In this document: positions 1-6,148 of the stretch, piece by piece
Position numbering within the stretch: position 1 is the first letter of the stretch
Layout of the letters: each line of letters begins with the position of its first letter
Assembly: GCA_945950065.1 (NCBI GenBank)
Contig: CAMFGQ010000034.1
Location: 1 to 12,428 of the forward strand
Length of the DNA stretch: 12,428 nt
Reading direction: 5' to 3'
Source: an uncultured Clostridia bacterium
Lineage (GTDB): Bacteria > Bacillota > Clostridia > Peptostreptococcales > Acidaminobacteraceae
Position numbers and translations under genes: made by a program
The notes under the pieces: generated by a model
Told to the model about the DNA's origin: nothing
Databases searched by the model: none
Seen by the model: only the letters and a program-made list of their open reading frames with translations

Positions 1-483
1 TTCACGATAAGCTTCCCCAACTGCCGTGAGGAGATTACCATCTTCTACTAAAGGTACATAGACGAGATTTTCCTTTTCAATAAAGGAAAACTCCTCATTC
101 ATCTCCGCAAAGAGAGAATTAGTGAATCTCTTTCCCTGAAGGATTCCTGCCTTAGAAAGATACACAGGACCAGAGCCGATTGCTGCAATCACAAATTCCT
201 TCTCATCTTTAAAGGATTCTAAAAAATCAAAGAGAACTTCATCATCAATAGACTCCCTCATATCACTACAGCCAGGAAGAACAAGACAAGAATACTGTTC
301 TTTCTCAAATTCATCTAGACTTTTTTCAGGAAGAATCGTGATGCCCTCTTCAGACTTTACTGGAGACTTGGATGAAGAAAAGATTACAGTCCTCTCTTCA
401 AAATACCAGCGAAACAGTGCAGATAAGGTAGCGATCTCCTGGATGCTAAATTCGGGATAAATAACAATTGCAATTTTCTTCAT
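1..483 (-). CDS. DJ-1/PfpI (ThiJ) family protein, C-terminus cut by window edge
   Basis: The open frame begins with ATG at 483 and runs without a stop to base 1, giving 161 residues of the N-terminal part. The start is well supported: an AAGGAGG site lies about 4 bases upstream. The protein opens MKKIAIVIYPEFSIQEIATL, a class-I glutamine-amidotransferase-like Rossmann start. It then has SCLVLPGCSDM at about residues 65-75 and AAIGSGPVYLSKAGILQGKR at about 99-118, which is the nucleophile-elbow region of the DJ-1/PfpI superfamily. Members include chaperones, deglycases, proteases and transcription-regulator domains, so the exact role cannot be given. The elbow normally reads AICxGP with a reactive cysteine; here it is AIGSGP, so the cysteine position holds glycine. 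The gene starts 9 bases after the stop of a decayed tRNA-binding-protein gene and reuses that stop region for its ribosome binding site, so the two were probably once co-transcribed. Family assignment is fairly secure; function is unknown. Confidence 0.8.
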   Translation of the reverse strand, partial: MKKIAIVIYPEFSIQEIATLSALFRWYFEERTVIFSSSKSPVKSEEGITILPEKSLDEFEKEQYSCLVLPGCSDMRESIDDEVLFDFLESFKDEKEFVIAAIGSGPVYLSKAGILQGKRFTNSLFAEMNEEFSFIEKENLVYVPLVEDGNLLTAVGEAYRE

Positions 484-492
484 AGGGCCTCC

Positions 493-570
493 TTAACTAG
501 CCCGAACACCACTAGGCACATCTTTTTCAGGCTGTGCTAGCACTGGAACAATGCCATCTTCATATCTTAT
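493..570 (-). pseudogene. C-terminal remnant of a second tRNA-binding (EMAP-like) protein gene
   Basis: Reading the minus strand up to a TAA at 493-495 gives YEDGIVPVLAQPEKDVPSGV followed by RAS. The intact tRNA-binding protein at 7094-7441 ends YEDGIIPVLAQPEKEVPNGV followed by RAG. By my hand alignment of the last 72 bases, including the stop, 56 are identical and about 13 of the 16 differences fall in third codon positions, so this was a functional paralogue under protein-level selection before it was truncated. Upstream of about 565 the match fades, with only hints to about 605, and no start codon or RBS remains. It lies directly before the DJ-1/PfpI gene. Confidence 0.75.
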
Positions 571-625
571 TCTAGCAGAGAATCTCCTAAAGAATTGGCT
601 TTTTGTCTATGGACATGCTTCATTT

Positions 626-631
626 ATCATA
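626..631 (-). promoter_or_regulatory. possible -10 box (TATGAT) before the remnant and DJ-1/PfpI gene
   Basis: The minus strand reads AAATATGATAAAT here, just after the thiamine operon terminator and before the remnant and DJ-1/PfpI gene. TATGAT is a good sigma-A -10 element, but no convincing -35 lies 16-18 bases upstream. It is a weak candidate only; the DJ-1/PfpI gene needs some promoter here if the terminator at 646-669 works. Confidence 0.25.
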
Positions 632-645
632 TTTGACGAGGAATA

Positions 646-669
646 GAAAAAGTCCCATGGGACTTTTTC
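646..669 (-). terminator. palindromic terminator ending the thiamine operon
   Basis: A perfect 24-base palindrome centred on CCATGG, with arms GAAAAAGTCCC and GGGACTTTTTC. It begins 3 bases after the thiC TAG stop at 672-674. On the minus strand the GC part is followed by a run of five T, as expected of a Rho-independent terminator. Because it is a palindrome with A-rich and T-rich ends, it could also work in the plus direction. Confidence 0.8.
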
Positions 670-671
670 AT

Positions 672-1968
672 CTAAAGGATATCCACCACTTCACCTGATA
701 GGGCTTTATTCATGCTGCGTACAGCACAGAATTTACCACACATAGAGCAGCTGTCTTCCTGTCCAGGAGAACGATCTTCACGAATGGCTCTTGCTGTTTC
801 TGGATCTAGTGCATACTTCCATTGTGCTTCCCAGTCGAGTTCTGCTCTAGCCTTGGACATTTTGTCATCCCTGTCTCGAGCACCGGGGATTCCCTTTGCA
901 ATATCTCCTGCATGGGCAGCGATTTGTGAAGCGATAATCCCTTGCTTAACATCCTCCAAATTGGGCAGTGCCAAATGTTCTGCCGGAGTTACATAACAAA
1001 GAAAAGCAACACCAGCTGCCGCTGCAATGGCACCGCCAATGGCTGCAGTAATATGATCATAGCCAGGCGCAATATCCGTCACAAGAGGTCCTAAGACATA
1101 GAAGGGTGCTCCATGACAAAGTGCTTGTTGAATTTTAACATTGGCTTCAATCTGATCAATGGGCATATGGCCAGGTCCCTCTACAATGACAGCTACATCC
1201 TTTTCCCATGCTCTTTTGGTCAACTCACCCAATCGAACCAGTTCTTCGATTTGACAGATATCTGAGGCATCAGCTAAGGAACCAGGTCTACAGGCATCTC
1301 CTAGGGATATGGTGACATCATGCTCTCTACAGATCTCAAGAATCTCATCATAGTATTCATAGAAGGGATTTTCTTCTCCTGTCATGACCAGCAAAGACAA
1401 GAGTACCGCCTCGAGAGACGATATTCGTTAAACGCTTTTGCTCTTTAATCTGCTGGATGGTCTTTCTCGTGATACCACAGTGCAAGGTCACAAAGTCCAC
1501 ACCATCTTCTGCATGCATTCTCACCACATCAATAAAGTCTTCTGCACTTAAGGTCTGCAGGTCTCGTTGATAATGAATGACCGCATCATAAACAGGTACA
1601 GTTCCTAGAAGTGCAGGACACTCCTCTACAAGCTTCTGCCTAAAGGATTGAGTGTTTCCATGGGAAGATAAGTCCATGATGGAGTCAGCCCCCATTTGTA
1701 CTGCCTGCATCACTTTATCCATTTCCACATCGTAGTCTTTACAGTCTCTGGAGACTCCTAGATTGACATTGATTTTTGTCTTGAGCATGGATCCAATGCC
1801 AATGGGATCAAGGCACCTGTGTTTTTTATTAGCAGAGATCACAACCTTTCCTGATGCAACAAGAGGAAGGAGTTCTTCAATGCTTCTTCCCTCTTTTTTT
1901 GCTACCACTACAAGCTCAGGAGTGACGATCCCCTTTCTAGCAGCTTCCATTTGTGTATACTGTCTCAT
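672..1968 (-). pseudogene. thiC: thiC, phosphomethylpyrimidine synthase, frameshifted
   Basis: ThiC is the radical-SAM enzyme that turns aminoimidazole ribotide into HMP-P. The upstream frame starts with ATG at 1968 (MRQYTQMEAARKGIVTPEL, RBS AAAGGAG) and includes MDLSSHGNT and TLHCGITRKT. The downstream frame includes SLGDACRPGS, VEGPGHMP, HGAPFYVLGPLVTDIAPGYD and the C-terminal cluster motif CSMCGKFC (C-X2-C-X3-C). The halves are in different frames and meet near 1386-1392, after SRGGTLVFA, where other ThiC proteins read AW plus about six residues before the ENP/ENF motif. The minus-strand bases GCTGGTCATGAC lack the tryptophan codon, so two or five bases seem lost (or one gained). A 5-bp loss from GCTTGGATGGTC would fit. 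With the frame restored the product is about 432 residues, the usual length for ThiC. As read, translation stops before the active-site and Fe-S parts. It is last in the operon and overlaps thiD by ATGA. Confidence 0.9.
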
Positions 1969-2759
1969 TTATCTCTCCTTTGTAGATTCCACATATGATC
2001 AAGGGGTCCACTTCCTTTTCCCAAATCCAACATGGCTCCTAATGCACCTGAAATAAAGTTCTTTGCCTCTTCTATGGCCTCTTCAAGAGGCTTTCCTTTG
2101 GCAAGTTCTGAAGCAATGGCACTGGATAAGGTACAGCCTGTACCATGTGTGCTGGCATTATGGATGCGTTCTCCGTAGAACCACCTTGTCTTTTCTTCTG
2201 CATAAAGTAAGTCATTGGCATCATTAATCTGATGACCACCCTTGCAGAGCACACTGCATCCATAATTTTCTGCAATGATTTTTGCAGCCTCTTCCATCTC
2301 CTCTTTTCCCTGAATCTTCCTTCCAGAGAGAATCTCTGCCTCAGGAATGTTGGGAGTAAGAAGGGTTGCTAAGGGAAGAAGTTTTTTCTTCAGTGTGCTA
2401 ATGGCCTCTTCTTGAAGAAGAATGGATCCACTGGTGGCCACCATAACGGGATCCACAACGAGATTTCTTGCTTCATAGTGAAGGAGTTTATCGGCAATGA
2501 TGTCGATTAATCCACTGGATGACACCATTCCTATTTTTACTGCATCAGGGAAGATGTCTTCAAAGATGCTTTCAAGTTGAAGGTCTAAGAATTCTGGTGT
2601 TACCTCCATGACACCACGCACTCCTAGAGTGTTTTGGGCGGTAAGAGCTGTAATGGCACTCATACCATAGACACCAAGGGCTGTCATGGTTTTTAGATCT
2701 GCCTGAATACCAGCTCCTCCACTGGAATCACTGCCGGCAATGGTCAATACAGTTTTCAT
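1965..2759 (-). CDS. thiD: hydroxymethylpyrimidine/phosphomethylpyrimidine kinase
   Basis: This ribokinase-fold enzyme phosphorylates HMP to HMP-P and HMP-P to HMP-PP, the pyrimidine partner for ThiE. At 264 residues it has the usual ThiD length. Visible signatures are IAGSDSSGGAGIQADLKT (about 7-24), the substrate and ATP-binding start typical of ThiD; TALTAQNTLGV (38-48); VVDPVMVATSGS (101-112); LLTPNIPEAEILSG (133-146); CKGGH (172-176); and STHGTGCTLSSAIA (203-216), with the catalytic GTGC cysteine near 209. ATG at 2759 overlaps the thiE stop (ATGA), with a GAGGCGG ribosome binding site inside the thiE end. Its own TGA overlaps the thiC ATG in the same way. It is intact, so it can still use salvaged HMP although thiC is broken. 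Confidence 0.96.
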   Translation of the reverse strand: MKTVLTIAGSDSSGGAGIQADLKTMTALGVYGMSAITALTAQNTLGVRGVMEVTPEFLDLQLESIFEDIFPDAVKIGMVSSSGLIDIIADKLLHYEARNLVVDPVMVATSGSILLQEEAISTLKKKLLPLATLLTPNIPEAEILSGRKIQGKEEMEEAAKIIAENYGCSVLCKGGHQINDANDLLYAEEKTRWFYGERIHNASTHGTGCTLSSAIASELAKGKPLEEAIEEAKNFISGALGAMLDLGKGSGPLDHMWNLQRRDK

Positions 2760-3457
2760 TGTTGTGCCGCCTCCCAGGTGTCCACCAATTCTTTGGCTGC
2801 TTGATAGGGGTCTTTTGCACCGGCTACAGCGGATACCACAAAGAAACCCTGAACACCTGTTGCAGCAAGTTCTTTTAGGTCCTCAGCCTTAACACCACCT
2901 CCCAAAACAACAGGAAGGGGACTGATTCTTGCCAGTTCTCTCAGTTCTTCCATGCTTCGTGTGATGATCTTTCCCTCATCATCCAGTCCACAATCGGGTT
3001 TTGTCTGGGTTTCATGAAGTGGCCCTGCTCCAAAGTAATCTATGTCTTTTGTTTCCACAGTGGATACATACTCCATGAGTTCATGGGTTCTAGCAGACAG
3101 GCCAATGATGGCATCTTCTCCAAGGTACTGTCTGCAGACCTCTACAGGGATGTCGCTTTGTCCTACATGAATGCCACCCACTTGAATTCCTTGTTCTTTA
3201 GCAGCTAAGATCACATCTAAGCGATCGTTGACAACTAGGGCAACTTCTTTTTCCTTGTTGAGCTCCTCTAGGACTTCTGCTGCTTCTTTTGTCAACTGAA
3301 TCAGTTCTCTTGCTGAGGCTTCTTTACTTCTTATCTGGATAAAACTAAAACCTGCTTCTACAGCTTGCCTAATGATGCCTTTCACAGGTCTTCCTAGGGT
3401 GTTTTCTGGTCCGATAACAAGATAGGCTGAGAGATCAAAGGTCTTTCGTAAACTCAT
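2756..3457 (-). CDS. thiE: thiamine-phosphate synthase
   Basis: ThiE joins HMP-PP and thiazole phosphate to make thiamine monophosphate. It is a TIM barrel of 233 residues, slightly long for the family. The expected motifs appear in order: QIRSKE (41-46), VVNDR (75-79), GIHVGQSDIP (95-104), IGLSART (118-124), DYFGAGPLHETQTK (140-153) with the pyrophosphate-binding T-x-TK element, and VVLGGGV (183-189). The start ATG at 3457 overlaps the stop of the preceding thiamine-binding-protein gene by ATGA, with GGAGGAG 5 bases upstream in that gene's last codons. Its own TGA overlaps the thiD start. The reading frame is clean. Confidence 0.95.
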   Translation of the reverse strand: MSLRKTFDLSAYLVIGPENTLGRPVKGIIRQAVEAGFSFIQIRSKEASARELIQLTKEAAEVLEELNKEKEVALVVNDRLDVILAAKEQGIQVGGIHVGQSDIPVEVCRQYLGEDAIIGLSARTHELMEYVSTVETKDIDYFGAGPLHETQTKPDCGLDDEGKIITRSMEELRELARISPLPVVLGGGVKAEDLKELAATGVQGFFVVSAVAGAKDPYQAAKELVDTWEAAQQ

Positions 3458-3471
3458 TTGATCTCCTCCAT
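3454..3471 (-). repeat. 18-nt direct repeat, copy at the thiamine-binding-protein/thiE junction
   Basis: The minus strand reads ATGGAGGAGATCAAATGA. It encodes the C-terminal MEEIK of the thiamine-binding protein, contains the GGAGGAG ribosome binding site for thiE, and ends in the ATGA stop/start overlap. It is identical to 3756-3773. Confidence 0.9.
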
Positions 3472-3759
3472 AGCCTCTTCAAGTCGTTCTAGTTTTCCGG
3501 TAAGCATGTTTTCATAGCCAGGTCTGATGTCTGCCTTGAAAACAACCTCTGTACGGATGCCTTTATCAGCTAAAACAAAGGCTGCATCCTTCACTACTTG
3601 CATCACCTCATCCCATGGACCTTCAATTTCTGTAAACATGGAATTGGTGCGATGCTTGAGTCCTGATTTTTCAATGACTGAAATAACTTCTGCTACTTCC
3701 TTTGCCAGTTCATCACCTGTTCCTACAGGTGCAATGGCTAGAGCGATAAGTGTATTCAT
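3454..3759 (-). CDS. thiamine-binding protein, MTH1187/YkoF-like
   Basis: A 101-residue soluble protein beginning MNTLIALAIAPVGTGDELAK, with SGLKHRTNSMFTEIEGPWDEV in the middle and DIRPGYENMLTGKLERLEEA near the end. This fits the MTH1187/YkoF-like ferredoxin-fold family (the former DUF77, now named thiamine-binding). The relative YkoF of Bacillus subtilis binds thiamine and works with an HMP transporter (YkoEDC), but no transporter gene is seen here. Its place between thiM and thiE supports a role with thiamine or its precursors; whether it carries, senses or buffers them is unknown. Both ends overlap neighbours by ATGA, and both junctions carry the same 18 bases, so the gene is bounded by direct repeats. 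Confidence 0.9.
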   Translation of the reverse strand: MNTLIALAIAPVGTGDELAKEVAEVISVIEKSGLKHRTNSMFTEIEGPWDEVMQVVKDAAFVLADKGIRTEVVFKADIRPGYENMLTGKLERLEEAMEEIK

Positions 3760-3773
3760 TTGATCTCCTCCAT
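3756..3773 (-). repeat. 18-nt direct repeat, copy at the thiM/thiamine-binding-protein junction
   Basis: Same 18 bases as 3454-3471, in the same orientation and the same role: the MEEIK end of ThiM, a GGAGGAG ribosome binding site for the next gene, and the ATGA overlap. The copies start 302 bases apart, so recombination between them would remove the thiamine-binding-protein gene and leave thiM coupled to thiE. Confidence 0.9.
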
Positions 3774-4595
3774 TTCGAAAGGATGATTCGCAATGTCCTC
3801 TGGACGCGCAAGATATAGTTCATCTAAAAAGAGCTGTTGAAAACTGGCGGGTCCACTTGCCTTGTCTTCTGCTTTTTTGCCAGCATAATTGTAGACTGCA
3901 CTACCTAGAAGAGCTGCAACGAGAGGGCTTGTAACTGTCGCATAGACAGCCATTACGCCAGCTAAGGAGCATCCTGCTCCAGTGATCTTTTCAAAAAAGT
4001 GTGAGCCTCCATAGGAACGAAGAAGAAGCTTACCATCGGTGATCAGGTCTACTTCCCCTGAAACAGCGACTGCTCCTCCAGTATACTGAGCAAGATGAAT
4101 GGCAGCATCCCGAGCAGCTACAACGGTGTCAGTAGAGTCGACTCCCCGTACATTTGAGGTATCACTGCCTCCTTCTAGCTCCCATAATCCTGCTAAGGCA
4201 ATGATTTCTGAGGCATTGCCACGAATGATGCTGGGTTTATACTCTTTGCACTTTAAGAGTAGTTCTGCGCGAAGGGAGCCAATCCCTACTGCTACAGGAT
4301 CAAGCACCCATGGCTTGTTGTTGTCATGGAGAGTCTTTGCAATTAAAGGAATGGTCTCAGCATAGACAGGAAGTAAGGTTCCTACATTGATGTAGGTAGC
4401 TCCCCCTGCTCGAGCTAGAAATTCTCCTTCATCAGGCAAGTACACCATGGCGGCAGAACCACCTACTGCCAGTTGTGCATTGGCAACAAGATTAATGGTT
4501 ACGCTGTTGGTGATGGATCCAGCCATGGGATTGGTCTTTTTTACCTCCTCCACTGCCTGAATCATTTGTTGTGTTAATTGGTCTTTGGTCAACAT
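3756..4595 (-). CDS. thiM: hydroxyethylthiazole kinase
   Basis: ThiM salvages 4-methyl-5-hydroxyethylthiazole by phosphorylating it to the thiazole phosphate that ThiE uses. The ribokinase-like signatures are visible: AGSITNSVTINLVANAQLAV near the N-terminus, ARAGGATYINVGTL, WVLDPVAVGIGS (96-107), IIRGNASEI (123-131) and EKITGAGCSLAGVMA, with the catalytic GCS cysteine near 209. An in-frame GTG at 4601 exists, but it lies inside the AAAGGAG ribosome binding site. ATG at 4595, 5 bases after that site, is therefore preferred, giving 279 residues. It is the first gene after the TPP riboswitch. Its stop overlaps the next start by ATGA. Confidence 0.94.
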   Translation of the reverse strand: MLTKDQLTQQMIQAVEEVKKTNPMAGSITNSVTINLVANAQLAVGGSAAMVYLPDEGEFLARAGGATYINVGTLLPVYAETIPLIAKTLHDNNKPWVLDPVAVGIGSLRAELLLKCKEYKPSIIRGNASEIIALAGLWELEGGSDTSNVRGVDSTDTVVAARDAAIHLAQYTGGAVAVSGEVDLITDGKLLLRSYGGSHFFEKITGAGCSLAGVMAVYATVTSPLVAALLGSAVYNYAGKKAEDKASGPASFQQLFLDELYLARPEDIANHPFEMEEIK

Positions 4596-4643
4596 CGGCA
4601 CTCCTTTAAGCGGGTAGCCTTCTTGAACAAGCGTCAGCTGGTA

Positions 4644-4671
4644 GAAATAAAAATACCGGCAAACAGCCGGT
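4644..4671 (-). terminator. riboswitch expression-platform terminator
   Basis: The minus strand has ACCGGC, a loop TGTTT, GCCGGT, then ATTTTTATTT. This lies between the TPP aptamer and thiM. It is a compact Rho-independent hairpin and suggests that TPP binding stops transcription before thiM. I did not find an unambiguous antiterminator, so how the aptamer controls this hairpin is open. The 48 bases from here to the thiM RBS show nothing else clear. Confidence 0.75.
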
Positions 4672-4683
4672 GATTGAAGAAAT

Positions 4684-4761
4684 TGCTCCCTACGTCAGTA
4701 TTAGCTGTCAGGTTCAAAGGGTCAGGTTTTAACCTTCTCAACTCTTTCGAGTCCCCCCGCA
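4684..4761 (-). promoter_or_regulatory. TPP riboswitch aptamer (THI-box)
   Basis: On the minus strand the conserved THI-box order is present: a GGGGGGACTC/GAAA/GAGTT helix, TTGAGAAGG (the U-GAGA element), ACCTGACCCTTTGAACCTGA, then CTAATACTGACGTAGGGAGC. These correspond to the pyrimidine- and pyrophosphate-sensing arms of the TPP aptamer. The outer P1 helix looks short (TGC with GCA), so the ends given are approximate. It lies 89 bases upstream of the thiM ATG and is followed by a terminator, so the whole thiM-thiC operon should be switched down by thiamine pyrophosphate. Confidence 0.95.
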
Positions 4762-4792
4762 GATATGAAATTTGTCAACTGGTGACATTCTT

Positions 4793-4821
4793 ACCATAAC
4801 ACAGATAGCCTTTGCTTTCTA
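4793..4821 (-). promoter_or_regulatory. candidate promoter of the thiamine operon
   Basis: TAGAAA and TATGGT on the minus strand are separated by 17 bases, each matching four of six sigma-A consensus positions. They lie about 32-60 bases upstream of the aptamer, which suits a riboswitch leader. The match is weak. Confidence 0.33.
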
Positions 4822-4879
4822 CTCTAGTTAAGAAATAGAAGCTTACGTTTCTTTAAAACCTGAAAAGAGCCAATAAAAA

Positions 4880-4903
4880 AACAGAGTAGAATTCTACTCT
4901 GTT
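4880..4903 (-). terminator. palindromic terminator after the isomerase-like gene
   Basis: A perfect 24-base palindrome centred on GAATTC, with arms of AACAGAGTAGAA and its complement, 8 bases after the TAG stop at 4912. On the minus strand it is followed by TTTTTTATT. It separates this transcription unit from the thiamine operon promoter and riboswitch. Confidence 0.85.
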
Positions 4904-4911
4904 AGAGCTTT

Positions 4912-6096
4912 CTATCGTTCATCCATCTCTGGTGCAATCTCCAGAAGAAATGCCTCAAGGAAGTCCTTATGATGACCTCTTAGGAAAATGTGATGATTGG
5001 CAATAGGACGATGGAGGAAATACTCTGGTCCCCAGGGTAGAAAAACCCTCATTTGAGAGCGACACAAATCATCTCGATCAAGGCTTTCAAGAATCTCTCC
5101 CTCTATGCAGACATAGTTTCTAAAGGAGTCCATTTTGAAGAGGGTAATGGGTCCAGGTGATAAGGTGGCACGCAGTGCTACGCCAATTCCTGACTCAAAA
5201 TGCGTATCCAGCTCATAATGCTGTGGCCAATCAAGAGGCAAAGTGCAGTGCGCAAGAATCACCTCATCGGTCTCAGGGTCCAGCCAGCTTGGATTTGCCA
5301 TAAAAGCCGTTGTGCCAAGGAGCTTCTGTGCAAGGGTCATGCTAAGAAGACTCTTCTGATCCCCCTCACATCCTGCTGGATAGCCTTCTGCATTTAGCAT
5401 GGCAAGGGCAAGACATGCTGTTGATTGCAAGGGTTCAAGTAGATCAAAGCAGCGAAGGGTCAGGCCATATAAAGAGTGTTTTTTCATCAGCCGCTTCAGG
5501 GCACCATAAATCTCCAGTGCCTTCTTCATCTCTGCACTGGGGAAGTTCTTATCTAGGAGCTCTTGGGTCCACGGATTCTCCTCATAGCCCCCTACTTCCA
5601 TCTCTTGGAGTAATTCCTCTACAGGGACATGAATGAATTCAATACCTACTCGTTCCTTTACTCTTTCTTCTTCTACATCACTGGCAATAAGCCAGTCTGA
5701 GATACCAAGGACTCCAAGGCGAAGTCCCTTTAGCTCTTCCTTTGTCTTCTGAATCTTTTCAATTTGATAGAGTTTCCTGCTCAGTCTCTCTGGAGATCCG
5801 TGAAGGATCTCACCCTCTCTACCCTGCTCTTGTAAAAAGGCTAGGATTTCTAAGGATGCTGCGAGAGAGTTATAGGCAGGATGGGTTAAAAGATAGACCT
5901 TTCCAGAAAGGCTATCATAGAGTCTTTTAAACTGCTCTTCTGTTCCTCCCGTAGCCACAAAGACTAAACTGATATCCCCTTTATCAAGTTCATCGCAAAG
6001 GGTTACCGTTGGTGTAAGTTGCTTGGTAAAGCTTTCTAATTGCTCATAGAGCTCTTCTTTATTTTGATCTAGAGCTGTTAAAACAAGTGCCTTCAT
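4912..6096 (-). CDS. L-fucose/L-arabinose isomerase-fold family protein
   Basis: A 394-residue protein starting at ATG 6096 (RBS GAGGAGAGGG). Its layout resembles the FucI/AraA superfamily: an N-terminal domain with LVFVATGGTEEQF (44-56); a middle domain with LRLGVLGISDWLIASDVEEE (125-144), matching the family's IGVIGxPSxWLIAS pattern; then AGCEGDQKSLLSM (241-253) and DEVILAHCTLP (277-287), the family's CEGD and HC landmarks; and a C-terminal barrel with ESGIGVALRATLSPGPITLF (301-320) and NHHIFLRGHHKDFLEAF (367-383). FucI and AraA are metal-dependent ketol isomerases. This shorter group is usually annotated only as isomerase-like, and the usual aspartate region before HC reads FMANPSW here, so a sugar substrate or even isomerase activity is not assured. 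No sugar kinase, aldolase or transporter is adjacent. It follows the CPBP gene by about 50 bases and is probably the last gene of that unit. Confidence 0.8.
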   Translation of the reverse strand: MKALVLTALDQNKEELYEQLESFTKQLTPTVTLCDELDKGDISLVFVATGGTEEQFKRLYDSLSGKVYLLTHPAYNSLAASLEILAFLQEQGREGEILHGSPERLSRKLYQIEKIQKTKEELKGLRLGVLGISDWLIASDVEEERVKERVGIEFIHVPVEELLQEMEVGGYEENPWTQELLDKNFPSAEMKKALEIYGALKRLMKKHSLYGLTLRCFDLLEPLQSTACLALAMLNAEGYPAGCEGDQKSLLSMTLAQKLLGTTAFMANPSWLDPETDEVILAHCTLPLDWPQHYELDTHFESGIGVALRATLSPGPITLFKMDSFRNYVCIEGEILESLDRDDLCRSQMRVFLPWGPEYFLHRPIANHHIFLRGHHKDFLEAFLLEIAPEMDER

Positions 6097-6148
6097 ATTT
6101 CCCTCTCCTCTCTGAGGACTAAAATACCCATTGTTCTTCCCTATCTAT

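Noticed and set aside
712..996. Plus-strand open frames across the window, such as this one opposite thiC
   Set aside because: They lie opposite well-supported minus-strand genes, lack RBS sites and give no recognisable proteins.
4596..4601. GTG at 4601 as the thiM start
   Set aside because: It lies within the AAAGGAG ribosome binding site; ATG at 4595 has correct spacing.
4773..4778. Perfect TTGACA -35 hexamer on the minus strand just before the riboswitch
   Set aside because: A -10 at normal spacing would fall inside the aptamer's 5' helix and transcription would start within the riboswitch; no TATAAT-like box is there.
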